This document shows positions 17,863-26,355 of a stretch of 64,000 bases of DNA, one piece after another. Positions within the stretch are counted from its first letter, which is position 1. Every line of letters begins with the position of its first letter. The translations under genes were made by a program, and so were the position numbers. The notes beneath the pieces were generated by a model. The model was not told the origin of the DNA and did no database searches. It saw nothing but the letters and a program-made list of their open reading frames with translations. Source of the stretch: Microbacter margulisiae (GTDB lineage: Bacteria; Bacteroidota; Bacteroidia; Bacteroidales; Paludibacteraceae); NCBI RefSeq assembly GCF_014192515.1, contig NZ_JACHYB010000001.1, positions 124,001 through 188,000 on the forward strand. Direction: 5' to 3'.

Positions 17863-19313
17863 CAATGTCATTAAGTTAAGGCCATCAGAAAGTATTTTTA
17901 TTGTTTTTCAGCAACTTCGGTTTACCTCTTTTTCTGTATTTGTCAGTATCTCTTTCAAATCTTCTATTTGGTCGTATTGGTATCGTGTGTTTTTTAAACA
18001 ACGCTTTGAGTTCTGATACTATTTCGTTCATATCCTTTTCCGAGAAAAACAGTAAAATTATCCTGTCTTTGAGAAAGCCGTATGATAAATTGCTATTGAC
18101 TTTGTATTGATATTGATATTTGGTTGATTCTTTGGCTAATTCATCATTTATGTCTCCAACGATTAAACTCTGAACGTTTGACACAAATAAGGCTGCATAA
18201 AAATCCTGCAATATACAATGCTCTGAATAGCCTGAAAAATGTTCTATTTTTATCTTGTTCTTCAATTCATCATAAAACGTTTCTACTCCCCACCTTAAAA
18301 AATACAGTTCTTTAAATAAAGAGACTGGATATTTTTTTGAATCAAACAAAGAAGTTATCAGTATTTCTATTTCTCCATCAGGTAGTTCAACCCGAACCAA
18401 CCGAACTTCTTTGAATGCATTCTTCGAATACGGTTTATCCGACAGTTTTATGTTCTTTCCAGGTTGCATTCGAGCAATAGCTGACTGTAGTCCACTCTGG
18501 TAAAATTCCCGGGTGAGGTTACTAAAATCAGCTTTAACCCGGATGAGAAAATCTACTCCTTTTTCAAAATGCTCATAAATCAAATTGAAAGAAGGATAAC
18601 CTCTATCGTAAATAATCAAGTCGTTAGCTTTTGCAAAAACCAAATGATTCAACGCCAAAACACTCTCTCCAGTTGACAGTGGAGCTAAAACACCATCCAG
18701 GACAAACCGATTCAAAACATCGTACAATACCGATATTCTTGCCTGTACCACTCCTGTTTCAGATTGGTTTTTAGTCCTGCCATAAATGCTTTCCAACTCC
18801 TGAGTATCGGGCAAAACCAATCTTGACCCATCAATAGCCAACAACCTAAATCCATTCCAGAGCTTTATCGATGCATCATTGTCTGTATAAAACTCCTCAA
18901 TCAAACTATCTGAAAGTGATTTAAATACTTCAGGTTTTATTTTTTTTCGATACTGTACAAAAGCACTTTTTGTAATACCATTTATCGAAGCACCAGGCAT
19001 ATTGTACTTTATGAAACTAATAAAGTTAGCTATCTCAACCGAAAGACTTTTAGTGAGAAAATTTATCATAAAGACAATGGTGCTGTGAAATGATTGCTTC
19101 CTGTTTCTTGTAAAATCTGTCTCTAACATTCTGAACTTTAAAACTATTTCCTGCGAAAATACTCTTTTCCTTATCAGTTCCAATATACTTTCCGGCGTTT
19201 TTTTTCATGATAATAACTATTTGATTCTGAAACAAATATACAAAAAATAACTCATATACACAAGCGTTTATTGTTGATAATCAGATAATTATATCGCTAA
19301 CTTAATGACATTG
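17863..19313 (-). mobile_element. IS4-family insertion sequence, 1451 bp, inside pglE
   Basis: Perfect 16-bp terminal inverted repeats CAATGTCATTAAGTTA (17863-17878) and their complement (19298-19313) bound the element. The 10-bp target duplication CCCGTCCGAT flanks it at 17853-17862 and 19314-19323. One transposase gene fills it. The ends share CAATGTC with the second IS4-type element at 24857-26337, so the two belong to the same subgroup. Intact ends and identical target copies show a recent insertion. Confidence 0.95.
17885..19183 (-). CDS. IS4-family transposase
   Basis: A 432-residue DDE transposase. The first catalytic aspartate is in LLAIDGSRLVLPD and the second in LIIYDRGYPSFNLI. The glutamate lies in the IS4 signature Y-(2)-R-(3)-E-(6)-K (YFLRWGVETFYDELK), and the C-terminus is basic. 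The start used here is TTG at 19181-19183; the frame stays open a little further upstream without an ATG (a TGA lies at the start of KKTPESI), so the true start is uncertain. It is transcribed in the same direction as the interrupted aminotransferase. It is about 30% similar by eye to the transposase at 25039-26313, sharing the DRGYPSF and RWGVE motifs. Confidence 0.9.
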   Translation of the reverse strand: MELIRKRVFSQEIVLKFRMLETDFTRNRKQSFHSTIVFMINFLTKSLSVEIANFISFIKYNMPGASINGITKSAFVQYRKKIKPEVFKSLSDSLIEEFYTDNDASIKLWNGFRLLAIDGSRLVLPDTQELESIYGRTKNQSETGVVQARISVLYDVLNRFVLDGVLAPLSTGESVLALNHLVFAKANDLIIYDRGYPSFNLIYEHFEKGVDFLIRVKADFSNLTREFYQSGLQSAIARMQPGKNIKLSDKPYSKNAFKEVRLVRVELPDGEIEILITSLFDSKKYPVSLFKELYFLRWGVETFYDELKNKIKIEHFSGYSEHCILQDFYAALFVSNVQSLIVGDINDELAKESTKYQYQYKVNSNLSYGFLKDRIILLFFSEKDMNEIVSELKALFKKHTIPIRPNRRFERDTDKYRKRGKPKLLKNNKNTF

Positions 19314-20047
19314 CCCGTCCGATGCCGGCGCAAATATTACTCATCCGGTAATTGTATCCTATTTCGGAATGCTGGTAGTGTGGTGCTGCATCCCGGGCTT
19401 GAGTGGCATAAAATTTCGTTTTTTGAGCTTCTTGCTTTGTAGAGCAGACTAACGCTCCTCCTCCGGAGGTAGTAATAATTTTATTGCCGTTAAAGGATAA
19501 ACAGGCAAATTCACCAAAAGTGCCACATTTTTGGCCGTTGAATGTTGACCCCAAGGCTTCAGCAGCATCTTCCAGCACCGGAATTCCGTAATGTGTAGCA
19601 ATTTCCATGATGGTATCCATCTGTGCCGGCATGCCATAAAGATGAACCGGAATAATGGCTTTGGGTTTCTTGCCTGATTGCTTGATCCGCTCTTCTATGG
19701 CTTGTTGCAGAAAATAGGGACTGATATTCCATGTTTCCGGTTCACTATCCACAAAAACCGGTTTTGCACCTAAATAGGCAATAGGATTGGCCGAGGCCGA
19801 AAAGGTAAACGATTGACAAATGACTTCATCACCTGCACTTACCCCCAGTTGCAACAATCCCAAATGAATAGCGGCGGTTCCTGAACTTAGAGCGACTATA
19901 TGTTTATTTTCACCAAGATATTCTGTCAGGTTTTGCTCAAAAGCATCCACATTGGGCCCTAATGGAACAACCCAGTTGGTATCAAAAGCTTCCTGTATGT
20001 ATTTTTGTTCTTCGCCGCTCATATGAGCAAGCGAGAGCCATATTTTT

Positions 20048-20665
20048 TTATGCATTGTTTGTTCTGTCATCTATGGGTACAATTATGGGTCCATGTCCTG
20101 CACAAACCGTTGTGTCGGATTGGATGGTATGTAGGATTCTTGTCAATGATTTTTCAGCCTCTTGTTTATTGCTTTTGGGGAAGGTGGCTACTACTTTCAA
20201 TCCTGGAATATAAGCATCCCCTGTAAAAAGATGCTGATTAACCTGATATGTGAGACAACTCCAGTCGTGCCCTTTTGTCTCCATGACATGAAGCGTATGA
20301 TTGGGAAATAATTCCACAACATCATGCTCTTTCAGGATAGCAACATCATTTGATTGATAAATAAATTCTGTGTGATGATAGCGGGAAAAATTATATTTTG
20401 GTTCATACAGGCTTACCGCTCCATTTTCGGAAGTGAACACATGAATATGTGGGTATTGATCTTTTAATGTATTTAGTCCGTAGATGTGATCAAAATGGGT
20501 ATGCGTCAACAGAACACCTGCGACTGTTTTGTTGTTCTCCTTTAACCATGCTTCCACCTGATAGCTGTCCCCGCAATCAATAAGCCAACAATGGCGTGAG
20601 TCGTGATCGAAAAGAATATAGGTATTTGATTGATATACCGAATTGATAATCTGATGCACCTCCAT
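20048..20665 (-). CDS. metallo-beta-lactamase-fold hydrolase (glyoxalase II-like)
   Basis: A 205-residue protein with the full metal-binding set: THTHFDH (HxHxDH), GHDWSCL, FTGDAYIPG and a final CAGHGP. This fold hydrolyses thioesters and related bonds. ATG 20665 is chosen because it follows the SDR stop by one base; an upstream in-frame ATG at 20695 would overlap the SDR gene. Its place directly after an ACP-KAS III-SDR set and before pglE suggests that it acts on an acyl-thioester made by that cassette, for example as a thioesterase. That role is an inference. Confidence 0.8.
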   Translation of the reverse strand: MEVHQIINSVYQSNTYILFDHDSRHCWLIDCGDSYQVEAWLKENNKTVAGVLLTHTHFDHIYGLNTLKDQYPHIHVFTSENGAVSLYEPKYNFSRYHHTEFIYQSNDVAILKEHDVVELFPNHTLHVMETKGHDWSCLTYQVNQHLFTGDAYIPGLKVVATFPKSNKQEAEKSLTRILHTIQSDTTVCAGHGPIIVPIDDRTNNA

Positions 20666-20666
20666 G

Positions 20667-21431
20667 TTATTTCGCCGTATAGCCTCCATCAACAAATAAG
20701 TTGGTTCCGGTTACCCATTTTGAAGCATCGGAAAGTAGATAAATACAGGCATTTGCTACATCCTCCGTTGTTCCGAGCCCTAGCAGGTGTTGTTTTTCCA
20801 ATGCGGCTCGTTTTTCAGGATCAGCCATGTGGGGCAGGTTTTCATTGATGGGTGTAACAATAGCTCCTGGCGAAATGGCATTTACCCGGATATGTTTGGG
20901 CGCCAGTTCACAGGCCAGAGAACGCACTCCGGCAAGTAATGCTCCTTTGGTCATTCCGTAAAGCGATTTCCCGGTTTCACCTACCGATCCCATGATGGAC
21001 GAAAGAAACACGATACTTCCACCTTCTTTTGCAAAATGTCCCATTTTACATACCTCTTTAGTGAGATGATAGGCGGCAAAGACATTGGTCTGAAAAAATG
21101 TTTCCATCATTTCAACTGTAACCAATTTGAGAGGTTGGGTAGTCGAAATCCCGGCACAGTGAATTACGCCGTCTATCCTTCCTTTTTGTTCCACCATTTT
21201 CTCAACGGCAACGGTTACATCTGCATATTGTGCCAGATCTAGTGGAATAAGCAAATGACGGAGTTTATTTTCCATGCAGGATAATGTTTCCTGTAAACGA
21301 CCTTCATTACGCCCGGTTAGCAACACGTTTGCCCCCATCTTCGCACAACTGATGGCACACTGCCTACCTATTCCAGAAGAGGCTCCTGTGATCAGGATAT
21401 TTTTTCCGGTTAAATCAAAAGGATTGCTCAT
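20667..21431 (-). CDS. short-chain dehydrogenase, FabG-like (hydroxyacyl cassette 1)
   Basis: A 254-residue classical SDR. The NAD(P) motif is ILITGASSGIGRQCAIS, followed by NVLLTGRNEGRL with a basic residue that favours NADPH. Catalytic serine is in IVFLSSIMGSVG and YxxxK in SLYGMTKGALLAG; the family C-terminus is SKWVTGTNLFVDGGYT. It overlaps the KAS III gene by four bases (ATGA) and is therefore translationally coupled. The neighbours make it the probable reductase of 3-ketoacyl-ACP to 3-hydroxyacyl-ACP. A sugar ketoreductase is possible but less likely in this setting. Confidence 0.85.
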   Translation of the reverse strand: MSNPFDLTGKNILITGASSGIGRQCAISCAKMGANVLLTGRNEGRLQETLSCMENKLRHLLIPLDLAQYADVTVAVEKMVEQKGRIDGVIHCAGISTTQPLKLVTVEMMETFFQTNVFAAYHLTKEVCKMGHFAKEGGSIVFLSSIMGSVGETGKSLYGMTKGALLAGVRSLACELAPKHIRVNAISPGAIVTPINENLPHMADPEKRAALEKQHLLGLGTTEDVANACIYLLSDASKWVTGTNLFVDGGYTAK

Positions 21432-22486
21432 ACTTCCACAATGTCACTGACCTTACATTGATTGAAACGAATGACTGCCGAAGCCCATGTCATGCCCACA
21501 CCGAAAGCGGATAATAATATGGTTTTGTCTTCCTGTAACTGATGCTGTAATTCACTGACGATTGTCAACGGTACCGATACTGACGATGTATTCCCATATT
21601 TTTCAATGGTAGAGGGAATTTTTGTGGCGTCCAGTTTCAGCTTTTTGGCCAGATAGGTGTTGATAAAGGTATTGGCCTGATGAAAAACAATATAATCCAA
21701 TTGATCTTTATCTGCACCTGAATAGCTTAGAATATGCTGAATATCGGATGGAATTTCCCGTATGACAAAGTTAAAGACATCCCCTCCTTTCATATATCCC
21801 TGTTCCTCGCTCCGGATATTTCCATACTCATCCACCACTTTTTCTTTTATCGTTTCCGCAGAACTGGGCTTGCGGTAACCGCCGGCTTCAATCTTGATCA
21901 AATCTTCCCGTGAGCCATCTGAATTCAGTGAAAAATAGCTTTTCCCGAACCTTTCATTGCGTTCGATCAGGGTAGCCGAACCAGCATCGCCAAATATAAA
22001 GGCGGTCCGTCGATCCTTAGGGGAATATACTTTTGAGCGGGTTTCGCCGTCCAGTAGTAAAGCCTTACGCAGGCCATGCTGTTGCATAAGTGCATACACC
22101 GTACTCAATCCGTAAAGATAGGCCGAACATCCCAGATTCATATCAAATGCCAGTGTCGATTGCGGAAGTTTCAGGCGTTCCTGCAAAAGAATAGATGTTG
22201 CAGGCATTCGGTAATCAGGCGTCTGCGAAACAAAAATCAATACATCTATTTCAGAGCGGTCTGTTTGATTGTCGGCAAACAGCTTTTCCGCTGCTGCGAA
22301 GCATAAATCGGACGAACAGGTTTTTTCGTCTGCGAAACGCCGCTGAAACACCCCTACCTTATCGACCACTTCCTTCACCTGATCGGCAGGAAAATAATGT
22401 GTATATTCATAATTATTGATAACGGTATGGGGCACAGCCGCTGCCATGGCCGAAATTCCAATGCCGTCAAATTGTAATAGAGCCAT
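21428..22486 (-). CDS. 3-oxoacyl-ACP synthase III-like enzyme (KAS III, cassette 1)
   Basis: A 352-residue thiolase-fold condensing enzyme. The catalytic triad is visible: C120 in FDMNLGCSAYLYGL, H269 in DYIVFHQANTFI and N299 in YGNTSSVSVPLT. FabH-type enzymes condense an acyl-CoA starter with malonyl-ACP to give a 3-ketoacyl-ACP. The protein is longer than housekeeping FabH (about 320) and has the HQAN variant shared with the copies at 26356 and 28142, so it belongs to a specialised branch. It lies between its ACP (22489-22710) and the SDR. The product is inferred to be a short ketoacyl chain for sugar acylation. Confidence 0.85.
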   Translation of the reverse strand: MALLQFDGIGISAMAAAVPHTVINNYEYTHYFPADQVKEVVDKVGVFQRRFADEKTCSSDLCFAAAEKLFADNQTDRSEIDVLIFVSQTPDYRMPATSILLQERLKLPQSTLAFDMNLGCSAYLYGLSTVYALMQQHGLRKALLLDGETRSKVYSPKDRRTAFIFGDAGSATLIERNERFGKSYFSLNSDGSREDLIKIEAGGYRKPSSAETIKEKVVDEYGNIRSEEQGYMKGGDVFNFVIREIPSDIQHILSYSGADKDQLDYIVFHQANTFINTYLAKKLKLDATKIPSTIEKYGNTSSVSVPLTIVSELQHQLQEDKTILLSAFGVGMTWASAVIRFNQCKVSDIVEV

Positions 22487-22488
22487 AA

Positions 22489-22710
22489 CTATTGCTGAGT
22501 TGCTGCGTTATATAAGTCACGAACTGTTCTAAGTTTTTTGAAATCAGCTTCTTCTATTTGAAAGTCGTAGATTTCGTCGAGCATTGCGATCACGGATAGA
22601 TAGGCTAATGAACCCCATTCCGGATATTCTCTGAATTGATCATCCATAAAAATTTCCCTATCCTCAATTTCAAAAACCTCTTTCAGGTCAGTCAAGAATT
22701 TATTTTCCAT
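22489..22710 (-). CDS. acyl carrier protein (cassette 1)
   Basis: A 73-residue acidic helical protein of ACP size. The phosphopantetheine serine is S34 in PEWGSLAYLSVIAMLDEIY, in a WGSL context instead of the canonical DSL. The second ACP (29197-29427) has the matching EWSSL. A dedicated ACP next to KAS III and SDR indicates a pathway separate from membrane lipid synthesis. It ends with a genuine TAG stop two bases before the KAS III start. Loading with malonate would need FabD and an AcpS-type transferase from elsewhere in the genome. Confidence 0.8.
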   Translation of the reverse strand: MENKFLTDLKEVFEIEDREIFMDDQFREYPEWGSLAYLSVIAMLDEIYDFQIEEADFKKLRTVRDLYNAATQQ

Positions 22711-22722
22711 AATAAGCTTGGT

Positions 22723-23367
22723 TTATATGTCTTTTATTATTTTCGCCGGATTTCCAAAATACGTAAACCCATCTTTCGTATTTCGCATCACTACACTATT
22801 AACTCCTATGCGTACCTCGTTTCCAATGTTTAGTCCTTGTAAAACGGTTGACCGGACACCAAAAAAATTACTATCCCCGATTGCGGTTTCTCCTGAAATA
22901 CGTACATCGGGTTGTAGCATATTGAAGTTTTTCAAAGATACATCATGACCTAATGAAACACATCCGTTCAAAAAGTTAAAATTTTCCATTGAGACATCAC
23001 AACTGATCCTGCCCCCAAATCCGATATAATTACCGATTCCAATAGAAAAGGAATCACGATCGAAAAATAATACATTCGGGGCAATGATATTGGGAAAATA
23101 AATATTGGAATTGTTTATTTTACCGGTTAGCAAGGCAATCGTAGAAGGTGATGCGATAGCAAGGATAACTGCTAGTCTTTTATCATGGCTATTTAATGTA
23201 TCCATATTGCCCAGTACCTTGCCGTATCGGTTTGCTGTCCCTGCTTTCACTCCATCATCAAAATAACCGATCAGATGCCATGTGGAATTAATCTTATTTA
23301 TAGCATTAAGTACACAGGCTATCTCCCGGCCAAATCCTCCAAATCCATAAATTGCAATATCTTGCAT
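22723..23367 (-). CDS. pglD: PglD/NeuD-like sugar N-acyltransferase (left-handed beta helix)
   Basis: A 214-residue protein with the PglD layout: an N-terminal Rossmann-like domain (DIAIYGFGGFGREIACVL, GYFDDG) that binds the UDP-sugar, then hexapeptide repeats (IGIGNYIGFGGRISCDVS, NGCVSLGHDVSLKN) and a C-terminal cap. The expected catalytic histidine is in SLGHDV. PglD acetylates the 4-amino group of UDP-QuiNAc4N. It lies beside pglC and directly upstream of an ACP gene, so an alternative donor, a hydroxyacyl-ACP in place of acetyl-CoA, is plausible. That donor is an inference. It would act after pglE, which is interrupted here. Confidence 0.78.
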   Translation of the reverse strand: MQDIAIYGFGGFGREIACVLNAINKINSTWHLIGYFDDGVKAGTANRYGKVLGNMDTLNSHDKRLAVILAIASPSTIALLTGKINNSNIYFPNIIAPNVLFFDRDSFSIGIGNYIGFGGRISCDVSMENFNFLNGCVSLGHDVSLKNFNMLQPDVRISGETAIGDSNFFGVRSTVLQGLNIGNEVRIGVNSVVMRNTKDGFTYFGNPAKIIKDI

Positions 23368-23377
23368 ATAATCCTTT

Positions 23378-23995
23378 TTATTCGTTTCCCGTAAATGGTT
23401 TCATTGTTACGGCTGTCTCTGCATCGATCCCTTCCCGTCGAATCACTTTTTGAATTGTCATTCCTATGATTTTGATATCCAGTAGGAAAGAGATATGATC
23501 CACATACCATACATCATACTCGAATTTTTTCTGCCAACTGATGGCATTCCGTCCGTTTACCTGTGCCCATCCGGTTATACCGGGTTTCACATTATGACGC
23601 CTTGCCTGTTGTTGGTTGTACAGGGGAAGATACTCAACCAGCAAAGGTCGTGGACCTACCAGGCTCATATCTCCCTTTATCACATTGATCAATTGCGGCA
23701 ACTCATCCAATGATGTTGATCGTACAAATTTACCGATTTTAGTGATTCGTTCCTTATCAGGAAGTAATTTTCCAGATGCATCCCGTTCATCTGTCATAGT
23801 TTTGAATTTCATTGCCTTAAAAATCTTCCCGTTTTTCCCGGGTCGATTTTGGATGAAAAAGACACCGGCTTTTTTATTGCTGAAATGCAAAAGGACAATG
23901 AGGAGCATCAGTAATGGAGACAGAATAGCTAAAGCAATAAAAACAACGGCAATATCAAAACTAGGTTTAATGATGGTAGAATACATTTGTGTCAA
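23378..23995 (-). CDS. pglC: PglC-like initiating phosphoglycosyl transferase
   Basis: A 205-residue bacterial sugar transferase with a single N-terminal re-entrant hydrophobic segment (FDIAVVFIALAILSPLLMLL). The catalytic aspartate-glutamate pair is in RSTSLDELPQLINVIKGDMS, followed by LVGPRPLLVEYLPLY and KPGITGWAQVNGRN. The compact monotopic form transfers a phospho-sugar such as diNAcBac or QuiNAc4N derivatives onto undecaprenyl phosphate and so begins the repeat unit. Together with wbpM, pglE and pglD it defines the first sugar. Seven to eleven bases separate it from its neighbours, indicating an operon. Confidence 0.87.
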   Translation of the reverse strand: MTQMYSTIIKPSFDIAVVFIALAILSPLLMLLIVLLHFSNKKAGVFFIQNRPGKNGKIFKAMKFKTMTDERDASGKLLPDKERITKIGKFVRSTSLDELPQLINVIKGDMSLVGPRPLLVEYLPLYNQQQARRHNVKPGITGWAQVNGRNAISWQKKFEYDVWYVDHISFLLDIKIIGMTIQKVIRREGIDAETAVTMKPFTGNE

Positions 23996-24001
23996 ACACC
24001 T

Positions 24002-24829
24002 TTATAATTGAACGATGGGGACCGCTGCCCAGTCTATCGTACGATTTGCAGCTTCAACAGACATAAATTCAAAATCATGAATAAGCCGGGATAATTTCAT
24101 AAAGGCATGCTGTATGCCGTAATAATTTTTGAAATAACGCAGATTCAACATTCGCTTTTGTTCTGCATCGAAATCCCGTATATGGCAATAGCTCATTACA
24201 TAAGGCTCTTTTAGCATAAATGACCGAATGAATGCATAAGGCAACAGGCGTAAATACCCTCCTCCTGAATAAGCAATCTGTTTCCCCAAAACGGAATGGG
24301 TGCTGATGGGAAATTCTTTGATAGCTTTATTATTGTATGATATAATACACGGACTATTTTCCTGAAAACCGGGAAATCCTCCGAAATCTCTGTTGGTAGG
24401 AAATATGGAACAATCATATTCTATCCCCACTTCTTTTAGAATAGGAAGAGCCCATTGCGTGGAACGTCCAATAGAAAAAGCGGGAGCCCGGTATCCCTGC
24501 ACCTTTTTTCCTATAATATTTTCCAGTGCATCAATAGCATTTTTTGTGTCTCTGTAGAATAATTCGGGTGTAAGGGCTGTCACCCATTGATGCTGGTCTG
24601 AATGACATCCGATTTCATGCCCTTGGCGTGCAATTTTTTTGATTACGTCAGGATACTCTTTAGCTACCATTCCCAGACAAAAGAAAGTGGCGTTTAGCTG
24701 TTGTTGCGACAGCATATCAAGCACCTCGTTCAGGTAACGATCTAAGAGGGGCAAATAATAATCTTTTCCTCCTTTTGGGTACAACTGGTAGATGTACCAC
24801 TCTTCAAGATCAAAGGTTAGGATGTTCAT
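24002..24829 (-). CDS. polysaccharide deacetylase (NodB domain)
   Basis: A 275-residue protein beginning with MNILTFDLEEWY, where the aspartate and glutamate are part of the NodB active site. HEIGCHSDQHQW supplies the two metal-binding histidines and GYRAPAFSIG is motif 3. This matches the DUF3473-like deacetylases found with exopolysaccharide operons. It removes acetyl groups from N- or O-acetylated sugars. No signal peptide is evident, so it may act on the lipid-linked intermediate in the cytoplasm. The IS4-type element at 24857-26337 begins 27 bases before its start codon and probably cuts it and the following genes from upstream transcription. Confidence 0.82.
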   Translation of the reverse strand: MNILTFDLEEWYIYQLYPKGGKDYYLPLLDRYLNEVLDMLSQQQLNATFFCLGMVAKEYPDVIKKIARQGHEIGCHSDQHQWVTALTPELFYRDTKNAIDALENIIGKKVQGYRAPAFSIGRSTQWALPILKEVGIEYDCSIFPTNRDFGGFPGFQENSPCIISYNNKAIKEFPISTHSVLGKQIAYSGGGYLRLLPYAFIRSFMLKEPYVMSYCHIRDFDAEQKRMLNLRYFKNYYGIQHAFMKLSRLIHDFEFMSVEAANRTIDWAAVPIVQL

Positions 24830-24856
24830 ATTTGTAAGCTATCAGAAATTGGAAAC

Positions 24857-26337
24857 CAATGTCGTTTAATTAAGAATACCCATCTTAGAGTCTGACAGGA
24901 AATGAATTACCTCAAAGAAAAAGTTGTTTGTATTTTGTAGTGTGAGAATTTCTTCGTATTTTTAAACCATATATTAATGGGGGTAACCCAAGTACTAATC
25001 AAAAAGCGGATTACCGTGGAAATGTATCTAAAAACATAGTGTATGAACTTGATAACGAAGAGTTTAGGGGACGCTCACGAGGTGTCCTTAAAAAAGTATT
25101 TACACGAGATAGAGTACTGACATTCAAAAATTTAATTGTATTGATCATAACATTTAAGTCATCCATACAACGAGAATTAGACGGTTTTTTCAAAGCGGTT
25201 AATCAATCGGATTTTAATATTCGAGCCGTAACAAAAGGTGCTTTTTCGACAGCTCGTTCCAAATTGGATCCATGGGCTTTTGAACGACTGAATGAAGTTG
25301 CTGTGAATACTTTTTATGATGAAGCGCCCTATTATTTATGGGAAGAGCATCGGGTGTTAGCTGTCGATGGAACGCGTTTGGTGCTGCCGAATCACCCAAG
25401 TGTGGTAGAGGAATTTGGGGTGCATGAATTTGGTCCCAAAGCAGATAGCCCACGTTCATTGGCTTTGGGATCGGTGCTGTATGATGTTTTGAACAAGGTT
25501 ACTATTGAAGGGCAATTAGCACCTTATTCAAGCAGCGAAAACAGTTTATTAATGAAGCATTTATCCAAAGTCAAAAAAGGAGATTTATTGCTACTTGATC
25601 GGGGCTATCCAAGTTTCTGGTTGTTGTTTTTACTTCAGGCCGAGGGGATTGAATTTTGTGTTCGCTTGAAAGAGGATTGGTGGTTAAAGGTAAAAGATTT
25701 TACCGAAAGTGAAGAAAAAGAAAGGATCGTAACTTTTACCTTGCCAAAAAAAGACAGAAAGAAGTTGGCTGAATATCCCCACATGCAAGATACAACGATC
25801 ACCTGCCGTTTAGTAAAAATAGGTTTGCCGGATGGAAGCAAAGAGATATTGTGTACCTCTTTGATAGATGCAGAAAAATATAAATACGAAGATTTTGATG
25901 AATTGTATCATCTTCGCTGGGGAGTAGAAGAAGCATATAAGTTGCTAAAAAGCAGAATAGAATTAGAAGATTTCTCAGGTAAAACAGCCATAGCGGTAAG
26001 GCAAGATTTTCATGCAAAAATCTTTTTAATGAGTCTTTGTGCTATTTACGCGCATCCCATTGACGAAAAAGTAAGAGAAGAATACAAGGCTGATGAACAA
26101 AGAAAATACAATCAACAGATTAATCAAACAAATGCTTTATCAATGACTCAAAATATTCTGATACCACTACTGCTTAAACAACAATTTGAAAAAGCAATGC
26201 AGGCATTCGATTCAGTGGTTGAAAAAACCAGAGAAGTCATCCGTCCGGGACGTAGTAACGAACGAAAGAAAAAGCCCAAAAAACTTTACTCCATGAATTA
26301 CAAAAGATTATAGCTTCACCTTAATTAAACGACATTG
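24857..26337 (+). mobile_element. IS4-family insertion sequence, 1481 bp, intergenic
   Basis: Perfect 18-bp terminal inverted repeats CAATGTCGTTTAATTAAG (24857-24874) and their complement (26320-26337) bound the element. The 10-bp target duplication AATTGGAAAC is at 24847-24856 and 26338-26347. It lies between the second ACP/KAS cassette and the deacetylase gene, with its transposase facing against the operon. The end sequences and target length match the element in pglE, but the transposases differ, so these are two related ISs. Confidence 0.95.
25039..26313 (+). CDS. IS4-family transposase
   Basis: A 424-residue DDE transposase. Aspartates are in RVLAVDGTRLVLPN and LLLDRGYPSFWLL; the Y-R-E-K signature is in YHLRWGVEEAYKLLKSRIE. 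The C-terminus is lysine- and arginine-rich. The GTG at 25039 is the start used. The frame remains open further upstream to the left end of the element without an ATG, and an out-of-frame ATG at 24977 ends early, so the start is uncertain or a non-standard codon is used. The gene is complete and the element may be active. Confidence 0.9.
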   Translation: MYELDNEEFRGRSRGVLKKVFTRDRVLTFKNLIVLIITFKSSIQRELDGFFKAVNQSDFNIRAVTKGAFSTARSKLDPWAFERLNEVAVNTFYDEAPYYLWEEHRVLAVDGTRLVLPNHPSVVEEFGVHEFGPKADSPRSLALGSVLYDVLNKVTIEGQLAPYSSSENSLLMKHLSKVKKGDLLLLDRGYPSFWLLFLLQAEGIEFCVRLKEDWWLKVKDFTESEEKERIVTFTLPKKDRKKLAEYPHMQDTTITCRLVKIGLPDGSKEILCTSLIDAEKYKYEDFDELYHLRWGVEEAYKLLKSRIELEDFSGKTAIAVRQDFHAKIFLMSLCAIYAHPIDEKVREEYKADEQRKYNQQINQTNALSMTQNILIPLLLKQQFEKAMQAFDSVVEKTREVIRPGRSNERKKKPKKLYSMNYKRL

Positions 26338-26355
26338 AATTGGAAACACTTAAAT

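Larger units (their letters stand above)
17458..20055 (-). pseudogene. pglE: PglE-like UDP-4-amino-sugar aminotransferase, split by an IS4-family insertion
   Basis: The two halves are 19314-20055 and 17458-17862. Removing the insertion and one 10-bp target copy restores an uninterrupted frame of 379 codons including the stop. The protein is a DegT/DnrJ/EryC1 PLP aminotransferase. Its N-terminus KIWLSLAHMSGEEQKYIQEA and FDTNWVVPLGPNVDAFE match the PglE branch, the PLP-binding aspartate is in VLEDAAEALGS, and the Schiff-base lysine is in CLSFNGNKIITTSGG. PglE transaminates UDP-4-keto-6-deoxy-GlcNAc to UDP-QuiNAc4N, which fits wbpM, pglD and pglC in this locus. The ATG at 20055 is preferred because the KKIWLS start is typical; it overlaps the end of the upstream hydrolase gene. 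The exact duplication implies recent inactivation, so the 4-amino sugar is probably not made unless another enzyme substitutes. Confidence 0.88.
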
